DNA from: Cryptosporangium phraense
GTDB taxonomy: Bacteria > Actinomycetota > Actinomycetes > Mycobacteriales > Cryptosporangiaceae
Assembly (NCBI RefSeq): GCF_006912135.1
Contig: NZ_VIRS01000001.1
Coordinates: 62,001-126,000, forward strand
Direction: 5' to 3'
Length of the DNA stretch: 64,000 nucleotides
Shown: positions 1 to 9,118 of the stretch, piece after piece
How the letters are laid out: each line of letters opens with the position of its first letter
Numbering within the stretch: the first letter of the stretch is position 1
Program-made: the position numbers and the translations under genes
Notes under the pieces: generated by a model
The model's input: the letters and a program-made list of their open reading frames with translations, nothing else
Database searches by the model: none
What the model was told of the DNA's origin: nothing

Positions 1-2
1 TG

Positions 3-734
3 ACGTCCGAGCCCGGCCTGCTCGAGGTGCTCCCGGCCGACGAGCCGAGCACCGACGCCGGGGCCGAGACCCTCCGGCGGGTCCGTGACGCGGTGCCCGA
101 GTCTGCCCAGGTCGGCGGGCCAGCGGCCCAGAGCAAGGACGCGATCTCGGCGATCTACGACGTGTTCCCGCTCATGCTCGGCCTGATCGCGCTGGTGACG
201 TTCGCCGTGCTGACCCGCGCGTTCGGCTCGGTCGTGCTCGCGGTGAAGGCCGTCCTGCTCAACCTGCTCTCGCTGGCCGCGAGCCTCGGCGCGCTGGTGC
301 TGATCTGGCAGTACGGGTACGGGTCGCAGCTGCTCGGCGGGCTGCCGGCCCTGGGCTCGATCACCGAGTTCATCCCGGCGATCGTGTTCGCGTTCCTCTA
401 CGGGCTCTCGATGGACTACGAGATCTTCCTGCTGGCCCGGATCCGCGAGGAGTACGACCGCACCGGCTCGACGCCCGAGGCCGTCGTCGGCGGCCTCGGG
501 AGCACCGGACGGCTGGTCACCAGCGCGGCGCTGATCCTCGCGCTGGCGTTCGCGTCGCTGGCCGCGGCCCCGGCGACCGAGCTCAAGGTGTTCGCGAGCG
601 CGCTGGCGATCGGCATCCTGCTGGACGCGACCGTGGTGCGGGCGTTGCTGGTGCCCGCACTCATCGGTGTGCTGGGGTCGGCGACCTGGTGGTCACCTCA
701 GGGCTTGCGCGCCACCACGACGAACTCGTTGTAG
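3..734 (+). CDS. MMPL/RND-family transporter, C-terminal part (5' end outside window)
   Basis: The reading frame is already open at base 3 and ends at TAG 732-734, so only the last ~243 residues are present. They carry several strongly hydrophobic segments and the MMPL signature around the second transmembrane bundle: a stretch reading LYGLSMDYEIFLLARIREEY, followed by the amphipathic loop and a helix beginning GRLVTSAALI. Such proteins are proton-driven inner-membrane exporters of lipids, siderophores or drugs. The substrate cannot be read from this fragment. The 3' end overlaps the convergent methyltransferase gene by 37 bp. Confidence 0.9.
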   Translation, partial: TSEPGLLEVLPADEPSTDAGAETLRRVRDAVPESAQVGGPAAQSKDAISAIYDVFPLMLGLIALVTFAVLTRAFGSVVLAVKAVLLNLLSLAASLGALVLIWQYGYGSQLLGGLPALGSITEFIPAIVFAFLYGLSMDYEIFLLARIREEYDRTGSTPEAVVGGLGSTGRLVTSAALILALAFASLAAAPATELKVFASALAIGILLDATVVRALLVPALIGVLGSATWWSPQGLRATTTNSL

Positions 735-1351
735 GCGAAGAACTTCCCGGCGAACCGCGGAAACGGGAACGAGTACTTCTTCACGACGGTCAGACCCACG
801 TCCCGGGCCAGCGCCGAGACCTCGTCGAAGCCGCTGAACCGGATGTGGGTCGCGTCGGTCGTGTAGCCCTTCTCCTGCGGCGTGATGAACACGACGCGGC
901 CGCCCGAGCGGAGGTAGGGCAGGTACGACTCGACCACGGCCTTGGCGTCCGGCTCGAGCAGGTGCTCGACCAGGTGCGAGGCCAGGATCGCGTCGAACGA
1001 GCCGGGCTGGAAGTCGTCCGAGGCGAAGAAGTCGTCGACCGTGTACGCGGTGAAGCCGCGGGCCCGGGCGAGCTCGATCGACGTGGGGTTGTGGTCGACG
1101 CCGACCGGCGGCGGATTCTTGCCGTCCTGCAGGTGCGAAAGGTTGCGACCGATGCCACAGCCGACATCGAGCGTGCGGCCGAGCTGCAGCCGGCGCAGGT
1201 TCCACCGGTAGGGGGCCTGGACGTTGAGCACCTGCTTCCAGCGGGCCGTCTCCAGCCGCTGCAGCCGCTCGGCGTAGTCCGCGCCGGCGGTGCCGGGTGC
1301 CTCGTTGGTCGCCAACGTCCAAGCCCTTTCGTCTGACGGTGTTTCCGGCAC
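698..1351 (-). CDS. class I SAM-dependent methyltransferase
   Basis: A 217-residue Rossmann-fold methyltransferase. Motif I (LDVGCGIGRN) is near residues 60-70, the acidic motif II (VGVDHN) follows, and a post-I segment FDAILASHLVEHL is typical of Methyltransf_11/23 enzymes. The GTG start at 1351 lies one base after the rmlA stop codon, so the two genes are probably cotranscribed from the rmlA promoter; the ribosome site is weak. Location in a rhamnose/glycan locus suggests a sugar or glycolipid O-methyltransferase, but the substrate is not visible. Confidence 0.85.
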   Translation of the reverse strand: MPETPSDERAWTLATNEAPGTAGADYAERLQRLETARWKQVLNVQAPYRWNLRRLQLGRTLDVGCGIGRNLSHLQDGKNPPPVGVDHNPTSIELARARGFTAYTVDDFFASDDFQPGSFDAILASHLVEHLLEPDAKAVVESYLPYLRSGGRVVFITPQEKGYTTDATHIRFSGFDEVSALARDVGLTVVKKYSFPFPRFAGKFFAYNEFVVVARKP

Positions 1352-1352
1352 C

Positions 1353-2216
1353 CTAGTGCTCGAGGAGCTCGATCAAGTAGTCGCCGTAGCCGGACTTGCG
1401 CAGCGGCTCGGCCAGCGCACGCAGCTGGGCGTCGTCGATGTAACCCTGCCGCCAGGCGACTTCCTCGACGCAGCCGATCTTGAAGCCCTGCCGCTCCTCG
1501 ATCACCCGCACGTACTCCGCCGCCTGAACCAGCGACGTGAACGTGCCGGTGTCCAGCCACGCGGTGCCCCGATCCAGCACGGTCACCTTCAACGCCCCCT
1601 CGTCGAGGTAGGCCTGGTTGACCGCCGTGATCTCCAGCTCACCCCGGGCACTCGGCTTCAGGCCCTTGGTGATCGCCACGACCCGGTTGTCGTAGAAGTA
1701 CAGCCCGGGCACCACGTACTTGCTCTTCGGCTTCTCCGGTTTCTCCTCCAGCGAGAGCACCGTGCCGGTCTCGTCGAACTCCACCACGCCGTAGGCCTCG
1801 GGGTTGGCCACCGGATAGGCGAACACCCGGCCACCGGTCAGCCCGTTGTGCGTCGAGAGCTGCCGGCCCAGACCCGCACCGTGGAAGATGTTGTCGCCCA
1901 ACACCAGCGCCACCGGCTCGTCGCCGATGAACTGCTCACCGATCAGGAACGCCTGCGCGATCCCGTCCGGAGACGGCTGCACCGCGTACTGGATGTCCAT
2001 GCCCCACTGCGAGCCGTCGCCGAGAAGCTTCTCGAACTGCGCCGCGTCCCCCGGTGTGGTGATCACCAGCACTTCCCGGACGCCCGCGTACATCAGCGTT
2101 GACAGCGGGTAATACACCATCGGCTTGTCGAAGACGGGCATCAGCTGCTTCGACACAGCGTGAGTAATCGGCCACAGACGGGAACCTGTGCCGCCGGCCA
2201 GGAGGATTCCGCGCAC
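1353..2216 (-). CDS. rmlA: glucose-1-phosphate thymidylyltransferase RmlA
   Basis: A 287-residue protein with the full RmlA pattern: N-terminal nucleotidyl-transferase signature [14 protein letters not shown], then [20 protein letters not shown], and a GDNIFHG segment around residues 110-116. It catalyses formation of dTDP-glucose from dTTP and glucose-1-phosphate, the first step of dTDP-L-rhamnose synthesis. The partner genes rmlB and rmlD are in this window but about 31 kb away at 33168-35038, separated by the accessory island. The start is GTG 2216, seven bases after a -10-like TACGCT, so the message is probably leaderless. Confidence 0.95.
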   Translation of the reverse strand: MRGILLAGGTGSRLWPITHAVSKQLMPVFDKPMVYYPLSTLMYAGVREVLVITTPGDAAQFEKLLGDGSQWGMDIQYAVQPSPDGIAQAFLIGEQFIGDEPVALVLGDNIFHGAGLGRQLSTHNGLTGGRVFAYPVANPEAYGVVEFDETGTVLSLEEKPEKPKSKYVVPGLYFYDNRVVAITKGLKPSARGELEITAVNQAYLDEGALKVTVLDRGTAWLDTGTFTSLVQAAEYVRVIEERQGFKIGCVEEVAWRQGYIDDAQLRALAEPLRKSGYGDYLIELLEH

Positions 2217-2229
2217 GGTGCGCAGCGTA
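2217..2229 (-). promoter_or_regulatory. putative leaderless -10 promoter element of rmlA
   Basis: On the minus strand TACGCT (2229-2224) is followed by seven bases and then GTG. A transcript starting about seven bases after the -10 would begin at the start codon. No convincing -35 hexamer is seen. Confidence 0.45.
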
Positions 2230-2320
2230 CGCGATTCAGAAGTACCGATGTTCGCGCGCTGCGGCCTTCACGAAACGTTAAGTGAGCCCGGTCGCACGAC
2301 CAGCCTCAGCGAGGCCGACA

Positions 2321-4069
2321 TCAGCGGCGGAAACGGTCGGCCTCGAGGGCGGCCCGCTCGTACAAGTGGGCCGCGCGCAGCGGCTCTCCGTGGCGGCTGA
2401 ACAGCTCGGCCGCCGCCGGCAGATTGCCCGCGACTTCGGCGTCCCAGGCCTCGTCGCGCCAGCTCCGCCGCTCGGACGCCTCCCGCTGTCCCCGGCCGGC
2501 CAGCCGGGCGATCCAGTCCCGGGCCCGGCGGCCGGCCGTCGGCGGCTCCTTCGGCGGGGCCGGTTTCGGAAGTTCAGGCGTCAACTCGACCTCGATCGCG
2601 GCCAGCGTCTCGATCGCCTCCACCGGCAGTTGCGGATCAATGTCCGGAAGCGGGCCGACCCAGAGCGTCCACACCGGCTCATGGCGCGACAGGTCGAACG
2701 CGACCGCGCCTTCGGGCAGCGCCACCACCGCGGTGCGCTCGTCCTGACCGAACAACCGGCGCCGGGCCGCAGCTGGGATCCGAGGCCGGAAGCGGTATCC
2801 GATCGGGACGTAGAGCGGACCGGGGCCGACCGCCCGCAGCGGCTCACCGATCGCCAGCCGTTCCAGCAGCCCTCCGGCCGCGGTGAGCAGGTGCCGATCA
2901 CGTCCCTGAACGAGGATCGCGATGTCGGCCAGCGGATGCCCCTCCAGCAGCGCGGGCAGCGTCTCGAGATCGTCGCCCTCCAGCAGCACCGCGTCGACCG
3001 GAATCCCGTGTGCCCGCGCCGGTACGATCCGCACTGCCGGTACGCTGAGGTGGACCGGGGGGTCGTCCGAGCCGGACGCGGGGGTCAGCGGATAGTCGTC
3101 TGCGAGCCGCGCGAGGCCGGCAGCGTCCGACGCCTCTCCGATCCAGGTGAGCCGAGCGCACCCTGCGCCCGGGCCGGCCAGCAGCCAGGCGTCCGTATCG
3201 ACGAGAGCCGCCAGCTGATCGTCCGGGAGAGGCGAAGCGAAGCCGGCCTCGACCAGCAGTCGGCCGCCTACGGCGACCCGGCACACGGTGACGAACGGAT
3301 CGTTCGCCAGGGCCACCAGCAACGACGGCGGTAGCGTGCCCTTTCCGGCGGTCAGCCGCATCGCGGTCAGCGTGGTCGTCCGCGCGACCGCGCCCTGGCG
3401 GCCGGTCGGCGGTCCCTCGAACAGCGGCTCCAGCCGGACGAGTTGGTGCGAGACCGACAGGCCCAGCTCGAGCGCCCGCTGCACCAGGCCGGAGGCGTGC
3501 TCCCCGCGCAGCAGGACAATGGCTTCGGCCGGCGCAACGCCCAAGGCCACCGCCCGCAGGCCGGCCACCCGCACCAGTTCGGTGAGGTCCGCGTCGGTCA
3601 ACGTCCCCAAGTCGAGGCCACCGCGGGCGGCTCCCGGCGCCGGAGGCGGTCCCCAGCCGGTGTCGGGCCAGAGCCGTCCGCCGGACTCGACGTAGGCGCG
3701 GCCTCCGACGGCCGCGACCAGTTCCCGGCCGAGGTCGAGGGGTAGCGTTCCCGCCACCCACCAGGCCGGCCCGGACGCCGGACGGAGGATCCGGACGTCG
3801 GAGCCATACCCGGCGGCCCGCGCCTGCCCGAGGTAGATCAAGGCCGCGGACGCCGACCCGAAGCGCCCGGCCAGATCAACGACCGGAGCCGGCACCGGAT
3901 CGGCCGCCCTGCTCCCGGGCTCCTCAGCCCGAGCCTCGTCGTCGAACTGGTAGTCGTCGACCTCGTAGCCGTCATCCGAGGGGTCGTCGGGCGCCGTCCG
4001 GCCCGACGCCCGCGAGGGCAGCTGATCGGCGGGAATCGGTTCGACCTGCCTGGAGAATGGATCGCTCAT
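2321..4069 (-). CDS. uncharacterised ternary-system protein (582 aa)
   Basis: I do not recognise this protein as a characterised family. It is 582 residues long. The first ~60 residues are acidic and probably disordered. Residues ~65-430 are mixed alpha/beta with an N-terminal segment reading AGRFGSASAALIYLGQARAA. A hydrophobic C-terminal region with PLYVPIGYRFRPRIP follows, and the last ~45 residues look TPR-like (AELFSRHGEPLRAAHLYERA). That layout resembles the 'bpX'-type partner proteins I recall being reported next to MoxR and vWA-beta-propeller genes; this is an inference from context and general look. Its ATG at 4069 overlaps the stop of the upstream gene (ATGA). It is the last gene of the long minus-strand operon. 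Confidence 0.7.
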   Translation of the reverse strand: MSDPFSRQVEPIPADQLPSRASGRTAPDDPSDDGYEVDDYQFDDEARAEEPGSRAADPVPAPVVDLAGRFGSASAALIYLGQARAAGYGSDVRILRPASGPAWWVAGTLPLDLGRELVAAVGGRAYVESGGRLWPDTGWGPPPAPGAARGGLDLGTLTDADLTELVRVAGLRAVALGVAPAEAIVLLRGEHASGLVQRALELGLSVSHQLVRLEPLFEGPPTGRQGAVARTTTLTAMRLTAGKGTLPPSLLVALANDPFVTVCRVAVGGRLLVEAGFASPLPDDQLAALVDTDAWLLAGPGAGCARLTWIGEASDAAGLARLADDYPLTPASGSDDPPVHLSVPAVRIVPARAHGIPVDAVLLEGDDLETLPALLEGHPLADIAILVQGRDRHLLTAAGGLLERLAIGEPLRAVGPGPLYVPIGYRFRPRIPAAARRRLFGQDERTAVVALPEGAVAFDLSRHEPVWTLWVGPLPDIDPQLPVEAIETLAAIEVELTPELPKPAPPKEPPTAGRRARDWIARLAGRGQREASERRSWRDEAWDAEVAGNLPAAAELFSRHGEPLRAAHLYERAALEADRFRR

Positions 4070-4695
4070 AGCGACAGCGGCCCCGTCACATCCATCGGAT
4101 CGATCTCCTCGGGCGGCCGGGCATCCGCGGGCGCCGATGGCAGCGGCGGTAGCGTCAGCTCGGTGCGTAGCACCCGGCGCGACCACTCCGCCCAGCGATC
4201 CACGGCCCCCCAGCGGCCGCCCCGCACGGCCGCGGCGAATACCAGCGCCGCCTGGTCGTACCGTCGCGTCTGCTCGGCCAGGGCTATGGCCCACTCCTCG
4301 GCCTGCCGAGCCTCGGCGGTCGCATCCGCTCCGGAGAGCAGCGCGCACACCGCCCGGAAGGTGTCGAGCAACGGCGGGCGGCGGACCCCCTCGGCGACGT
4401 CGCAGCGGGTCAGAACCACGGCGCGGCGGACGGCCGAGTGACCGTCGGTGGCCGCGAGCACGGCGCGGGCCGCCGAGGGGTCGCCGGCGTGATGCACGAG
4501 GCGCCAGCCGGCGAGTTCCGGTTCGCCGGCGAGTACGTACTGGTCGGCGGCGGCCCGATCGAGCCCGAGCTCCGCGAACTCGTCGCCGGCCTGGCGGTGC
4601 GCGCCCGCGAGCGCGAGGCAGCGGGCGGCCTCGGCCGGTTGCCCGGCGGTGTGGTAACACGCCGCAGCGTGGCGCAGGAGGTCGGCGTCAGGCAT
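4066..4695 (-). CDS. TPR/alpha-helical repeat protein
   Basis: A 209-residue, almost wholly helical protein rich in alanine. Repeated units of about 34 residues (HAAACYHTAGQPAEAARCL, then a related unit in AGDEFAELGLDRAAADQYV) look like degenerate TPR repeats. The last 30 residues are proline-rich and probably unstructured. It is likely a scaffold for the neighbouring ATPases; no catalytic motif is seen. It overlaps the upstream small gene by 8 bp and the downstream gene by 4 bp, so translation is probably coupled. Confidence 0.7.
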   Translation of the reverse strand: MPDADLLRHAAACYHTAGQPAEAARCLALAGAHRQAGDEFAELGLDRAAADQYVLAGEPELAGWRLVHHAGDPSAARAVLAATDGHSAVRRAVVLTRCDVAEGVRRPPLLDTFRAVCALLSGADATAEARQAEEWAIALAEQTRRYDQAALVFAAAVRGGRWGAVDRWAEWSRRVLRTELTLPPLPSAPADARPPEEIDPMDVTGPLSL

Positions 4696-4954
4696 CGCGT
4701 TCGGCCTCCCGTCGGGTCTCCGGTTCGGCCGACGGCCGCACGTGGGCCTGCCGTTCGACGGCCGGGCCGGGCGCGAGTTCCTCGATCAGAGCGTTGCGTT
4801 CGACGACCTGCGCAACGTCGGCCGTCGCCCGGTCGTGGCGCGCGTCGTGGTCCTCGGCGCGACCGGTGACGCCGGACGAGCCGACATCGTCGACGCGGAA
4901 TTCCTCGACCTCCCCGGTCTCGGCGTTGTAGCGGAAGGTGACCCGTACGCGCAT
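4688..4954 (-). CDS. small uncharacterised protein (88 aa), possible FtsH-ternary-system component
   Basis: An 88-residue protein starting at ATG 4954, which has GGGACGTGGGG upstream; a GTG at 4981 in the same frame has no good ribosome site. The first 25 residues form a beta-hairpin-like stretch (MRVRVTFRYNAETGEVEEF) and the rest is charged, acidic and probably flexible. It sits between the coiled-coil partner gene and the TPR gene. It resembles the very small partner proteins seen beside FtsH/Cdc48-like ATPases in ternary conflict systems, but I cannot assign a function. Confidence 0.6.
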   Translation of the reverse strand: MRVRVTFRYNAETGEVEEFRVDDVGSSGVTGRAEDHDARHDRATADVAQVVERNALIEELAPGPAVERQAHVRPSAEPETRREAERDA

Positions 4955-4987
4955 CGCCCCACGTCCCTGTCGTCCGGCCACACCGTC

Positions 4988-5761
4988 TCAGGCGGGCATT
5001 TCGAACTCGATCTCGATCACGCCGCCGGCCTCGGTGAGGCGGAGGCCCTCAGCCCGGCGGGCGCGGGCATACGCGAGGATCGCGTCCCGGTACGCCTCGG
5101 CCAGCGCTCGATGGAACACGCTGCGGGCCTGCACGCCGACTGCTTCCAAGCGGGCCTCGGCGGCCCGGCTGAGCGCCTCCGCGCGGGTTCGGGCCGCCTC
5201 GGCGAGCGCGGCGTCCGCCCGTTCGCCCGCCTCCGCCTCCACCCGCGCGCCCTCGGCCAGATCGGCCTGCCTGCGCGCCTCGTCCAGCAGTTCGCGCGCC
5301 CGCGCCGCGAGGCCGCGTTCGGCGTCCAGTTCGGCGTCGCGCCGTGCGTCGGACTCTCGGCGTCCGCCCCACCCGTCGTCGTAGTAGGTGCCGACGCCTT
5401 CGACCTCAGCGGTCTCCGACACGGTTCCCCGGACGACCTCGGAGGCGTCCCCGGTGACCTGTACATCCGCACTGGCCTGGGCAACGATCTCCATTTCCCG
5501 GGTCTGCGGATGGTAGGCGACATAGCCACCCTCCACGGCGTGCCGGAACGAGTCGCCGTCCTGCTCCCAGCCCGGGATCCGGCCGAGGACGCCGGCCAGC
5601 GCGGCGAGCGTCGGCCCGCCCAGCGTCGCGTCCAGCGACTCGCGGACGCGTGCCTCGCCGGTCGCCGTGCCCCGCCGCACGACCTGGCGCCGCACCTGCT
5701 GCTCCCAGGCGTCCTCGATCGTCCGGCTGGCCCGCACCCGGACGCGGCGTGGATTACACAT
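4988..5761 (-). CDS. coiled-coil partner protein of the MoxR/FtsH cluster
   Basis: A 257-residue protein. The N-terminal ~75 residues begin MCNPRRVRVRASRTI and form a charged domain. A short beta-rich segment (GGYVAYHPQTREMEIVAQAS) follows, and then a long Ala/Arg/Glu-rich helix of about 80 residues (~135-215) predicted as coiled coil. The C-terminus is beta-like (GGVIEIEFEMPA). No enzyme motif is visible. It overlaps the 3' end of the MoxR gene by 8 bp, so it is probably a stoichiometric partner of that ATPase or of the AAA+ protein before it. The MCNPRR start is what I would expect of an FtsH-ternary-system partner, from memory only. Confidence 0.7.
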   Translation of the reverse strand: MCNPRRVRVRASRTIEDAWEQQVRRQVVRRGTATGEARVRESLDATLGGPTLAALAGVLGRIPGWEQDGDSFRHAVEGGYVAYHPQTREMEIVAQASADVQVTGDASEVVRGTVSETAEVEGVGTYYDDGWGGRRESDARRDAELDAERGLAARARELLDEARRQADLAEGARVEAEAGERADAALAEAARTRAEALSRAAEARLEAVGVQARSVFHRALAEAYRDAILAYARARRAEGLRLTEAGGVIEIEFEMPA

Positions 5762-6968
5762 CGACGCTCCTCTCTGCTTCGGCCCCTAGCAGCTCGCGGT
5801 AGGCGGTCACCATTTCCCGCTGTTCGCGCCGGACGTCCTCGATCAGCGCGCCCTGCTGCGGATGGTCCCGGCGGAGCTCGACGGCGAGTGCACGACCACG
5901 GCGCAGCAGGTCGCGAAACTCTTCGACGGTGGTGATCCGTTCCCGCTCGGCGACCTGTTTCCGGAGCTCGAGTCGCAGTTCGGCCGGGTCCCGGGTGACG
6001 TGACCGAGCCTGTCCAGCGGGACGTCGTGGTCAGCGGCGACCCGGCGGATCGTCGGCTCGTCCCGCGGGCTCGCCCAGAGGTGCACGAGGGGCGCCAGGT
6101 CGGACAGCTCGGCTTCCCGCCGCCCGGCCAGCAGCGCGGTCGCCGCGAACGCCTTCTGGCCCTTGACCGCCCGCCGGTCGGAAAACGTGACGCCCTCCGC
6201 GCGGAGCGCCCGCACGATGCGCCCGTAGGCCGGCCGGATCGGGGCCAGGTCGACCTCGCCGAGGACACGCCGCAGCCGGATCAGATCGGTCACCGGGAAC
6301 GTCGCTGCGCCGGCCGGGAGGGCACCGTTACCGCTGTCGGTGAGCGCCTCCTTACCGGTGAGCCATTTCTCGCGGGTCCAGCCGAGCCCGAGGACGTCCT
6401 CGATGTCGTCGTCCGGAACGTAGCCGAGGGTGCAGCGCAACAGGAATCGGTCGCTGAACGCGGCCAGCAGCGGATCGTCCGGCATCTCGTTGGACGACCC
6501 GAGCAGCGTGACGAGCGGGACCGGCTCGGCCTCGGCTCCATTGTGGTAGGTGCGCTCGTTGACGAGCGTCAGCAGCGTGTTCAGGATGGCCGAACTGCCC
6601 TGGAAAACCTCGTCGAGGAACGCGACCTCGGCCTTCGGTAGCATGCCGGTCGTGTTGACCCGGTACACACCTTTCTCGCGCAGCAACCGGAGGTCGACCG
6701 GGCCGAACAACTCCGCCGGTTCGGTGAACCGGGTCAGGAGGTAGCTGAAGTACTGCGCTTTGAGCATGCGCCGGAATCGGTCGAGCAGGCTGCTCTTCGC
6801 CGTACCCGGGGGCCCGAGCAGCAGTACGTGCTCTCCGCACAGGGCGGCCAGGCCTACCAGGTCCACGGCCTCGTCCCGACCGACGAAGTCACGTTTGACC
6901 TCGTCGAGTCGCGTCGCGTAAGTGCGGGCCAGCACGCGCGTCGCGCGGTCGAGTGTGGTCGTCGTCAC
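5754..6968 (-). CDS. MoxR-family AAA+ ATPase
   Basis: A 404-residue AAA+ ATPase. Walker A GPPGTAKS is at residues 52-59, the MoxR-type segment FTEPAELFGP at 81-90, and Walker B VAFLDE at 115-120. A sensor-type LGSSNE follows, then the C-terminal helical lid. MoxR proteins act as chaperones that remodel metal-binding vWA partners through the MIDAS site; here the likely partners are the four vWA-bearing beta-propeller proteins of the same island. The start is GTG 6968, whose G is also the last base of the upstream TAG stop, so translation is coupled to the preceding AAA+ gene. Confidence 0.93.
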   Translation of the reverse strand: MTTTTLDRATRVLARTYATRLDEVKRDFVGRDEAVDLVGLAALCGEHVLLLGPPGTAKSSLLDRFRRMLKAQYFSYLLTRFTEPAELFGPVDLRLLREKGVYRVNTTGMLPKAEVAFLDEVFQGSSAILNTLLTLVNERTYHNGAEAEPVPLVTLLGSSNEMPDDPLLAAFSDRFLLRCTLGYVPDDDIEDVLGLGWTREKWLTGKEALTDSGNGALPAGAATFPVTDLIRLRRVLGEVDLAPIRPAYGRIVRALRAEGVTFSDRRAVKGQKAFAATALLAGRREAELSDLAPLVHLWASPRDEPTIRRVAADHDVPLDRLGHVTRDPAELRLELRKQVAERERITTVEEFRDLLRRGRALAVELRRDHPQQGALIEDVRREQREMVTAYRELLGAEAERSVDV

Positions 6969-9118
6969 TACTGATCGCCCTCCCCAAGGGCTGCGGTGGT
7001 CTGGGTGGACAGCGGCCGGAGCGCCTCGGCCAGTTCGTCGGCCGCGGCGGCACTCGCAACCCCCTCGGCGGCCAGCGAGGTCTCGCCCTGGCCGGTGAGT
7101 CCGGCCAGATCACCCAGCGACCCGAGCGCGGACGCGGGCAGCACCAGAGTCGTCCGGCCCCGGCGCTCACCCGGACTACCGAGTGGCTGTCGGCGATCGA
7201 CGTCGCGTTGCTGCTTGCCACGGCGGAGCTCACCGACGAGCTCGCCCAGCCGCCGTGCGTCGGCCGGACGTTTCGGATCACCGACCAGCTCATCCGCACG
7301 AGCGTCCCGAAAGATGGATCGGATCTCGTCACCGTTCATGCCTTCGGTGGCGCGGGCGATGGCGCCGGTGAGCTTCTTCGAGACCGGCACGTCGAAGTGC
7401 TGGGCGTGCACCCTCACGATCTCCTCGCGCGCGCGAGAGTTCGGCAGGTCGATCTTGATCGGCCGGAAGCGGCTGGGACGCAGCAGCGCCTCGTCGATCA
7501 GGTCGATCCGGTTGGTGGTACCGACGATCAGCACCGGAACCTCCGGACGGAACCCGTCGAGCTCGGTGAGCAGCTGGGCGACGATCGCGTTCCCGGCCCG
7601 GCTGCCCCCGTCGTCCCGGCCGGTGCGGCTGGCCGCGATGGAGTCGAATTCGTCGAACACGACCACGGAGGGGGCGTTGCGGCGAGCTTCGGAGAACAGC
7701 TCGCGGATCTTCCGCTCGCTCTCCCCCACGTACATGTCGGTGATCTCGGGTCCGGAGACGACCAGAATGGTGGCGTCCAGCCGGGCCGCGATCGCCTTGG
7801 CGAAAAGCGTCTTCCCGGTACCGGGCGGCCCGTGGAAGATGAAGCCGCGGGGCACCAGGTCGTGCTGGAGATGTACCGGGAGATCGGGTGCGCCGTTGAT
7901 GATCGTCAGTGCCCGGATCAGCTCCGTCTTCACGTCGTCGTAACCGCCGATCGCGTCGAACGGGACGGTCGGGACCTCGAAGGCGCTGGACGTCCGAGCC
8001 TTGAAGACACGGAGCTCGTGCAGGAGGTCGGCGAACGACGGTCGCCGTCCCTCATCCGCCTGCTCCCGGTACTGGTGATGGGCGAACCGCAACGCGTGGC
8101 GCAGCCGGACGGCATTCAGACCGGCGACGTGCTTGTAGAGGCCACCGTCGTCGAAACCGGCGAACCGCTCGGCCTCGTCGCGTGTGATCAGCGCCCGGCC
8201 GACCGGGACGGTCGAGCCGTCGGCCGCCGGAAGCACCCGGGGCAGGATGTCGATCGCCAATCGGACGTCGAACCGGTTGGCGAGCACCTCCGGGACGACC
8301 AGGGACGGGTCGACGAACGCGAGCAGCACCCGGTCACTGCGGTCGTAGAGGACGTCGGTCAGCTCGCGGGCTTCCGCGGTGAGCGTCGCGTCGGTGCCTC
8401 CGGCCAGGAGGTCCAGATGGCGCACGACGAGGACGTCCTGCGGCTTGGCGTCCGCGACCGCCTGCTGCAACGCGGCCAGCAACATCGTGCGCCGGTCCGC
8501 GGACATGCCGAACGGACCCGCGGGCTGTTCGGTCGCCGCGGCGCGCACGTGCACCGCGTCCCGGCCCGACCGCCCGACGATGTCCTCGGCCAGGTGCTCG
8601 ACGAGCAACTTCTCGCACCGGACGAGGACCGACAAGCCCCGCTCGAGGTATCCGGCCGCAGCGGTGATCTCCAGGTCGTGGGCGAGCAGCACGGCGTCCC
8701 GGTCGGACAGCTCGGCCGGGTGGTCCACGCCGGCGACGATGACCGCTCCGAGTGGAACGTCGGTACCCGGCGTGCCGGGCGTGCTCGGCACCCCCGGTGT
8801 GCTCGGCGCCCCCGGTGTGTCAGTCGGCCTCGGTCGCGTCGCGTCTGCTGGTACATCGCCGTCCACGCGCAGTGGAGCGAGATCCGGTGGACGGTAGACC
8901 GGCGTGCCGGCGGACGGAGCGACCACGCTCAGCCGCAGCCGGCGGACCGGGATCTCGAGATGCTCGGGCTCGAGCGGTGCCAGGCTCAGCGCCGGGGAAT
9001 CGGTCAGCAGCCCGCCGAGCGTGAGTTCGGGCTCGTCCATTTCGACGAGCAGGATGCGATCCTTCAGCTGCTGCGGGTCGCCGAGGGGAACCAGTGTGAT
9101 CTCGATCTGGCCACTCAT
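6968..9118 (-). CDS. Cdc48/FtsH-like AAA+ ATPase
   Basis: A 716-residue protein with one clearly active AAA+ module in the C-terminal half: Walker A GPPGTGKT at 430-437, pore-loop region with MYVGESERK at 462-470, Walker B VVFDEFD at 486-492, sensor GTTNR at 533-537 and the arginine-finger region LLRPSRFRP. Residues ~120-330 look like a second, degenerate AAA+ module: a Walker-B-like LVVRHLDLL and a helical lid, but no P-loop. A Pro/Thr/Gly linker lies at 100-120. The layout fits Cdc48/p97-type unfoldases with an inactive D1. Next to E1, E2 and JAB genes, a role in extracting or unfolding tagged proteins is plausible. It has no transmembrane segment or M41 protease domain. Confidence 0.9.
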   Translation of the reverse strand: MSGQIEITLVPLGDPQQLKDRILLVEMDEPELTLGGLLTDSPALSLAPLEPEHLEIPVRRLRLSVVAPSAGTPVYRPPDLAPLRVDGDVPADATRPRPTDTPGAPSTPGVPSTPGTPGTDVPLGAVIVAGVDHPAELSDRDAVLLAHDLEITAAAGYLERGLSVLVRCEKLLVEHLAEDIVGRSGRDAVHVRAAATEQPAGPFGMSADRRTMLLAALQQAVADAKPQDVLVVRHLDLLAGGTDATLTAEARELTDVLYDRSDRVLLAFVDPSLVVPEVLANRFDVRLAIDILPRVLPAADGSTVPVGRALITRDEAERFAGFDDGGLYKHVAGLNAVRLRHALRFAHHQYREQADEGRRPSFADLLHELRVFKARTSSAFEVPTVPFDAIGGYDDVKTELIRALTIINGAPDLPVHLQHDLVPRGFIFHGPPGTGKTLFAKAIAARLDATILVVSGPEITDMYVGESERKIRELFSEARRNAPSVVVFDEFDSIAASRTGRDDGGSRAGNAIVAQLLTELDGFRPEVPVLIVGTTNRIDLIDEALLRPSRFRPIKIDLPNSRAREEIVRVHAQHFDVPVSKKLTGAIARATEGMNGDEIRSIFRDARADELVGDPKRPADARRLGELVGELRRGKQQRDVDRRQPLGSPGERRGRTTLVLPASALGSLGDLAGLTGQGETSLAAEGVASAAAADELAEALRPLSTQTTAALGEGDQ

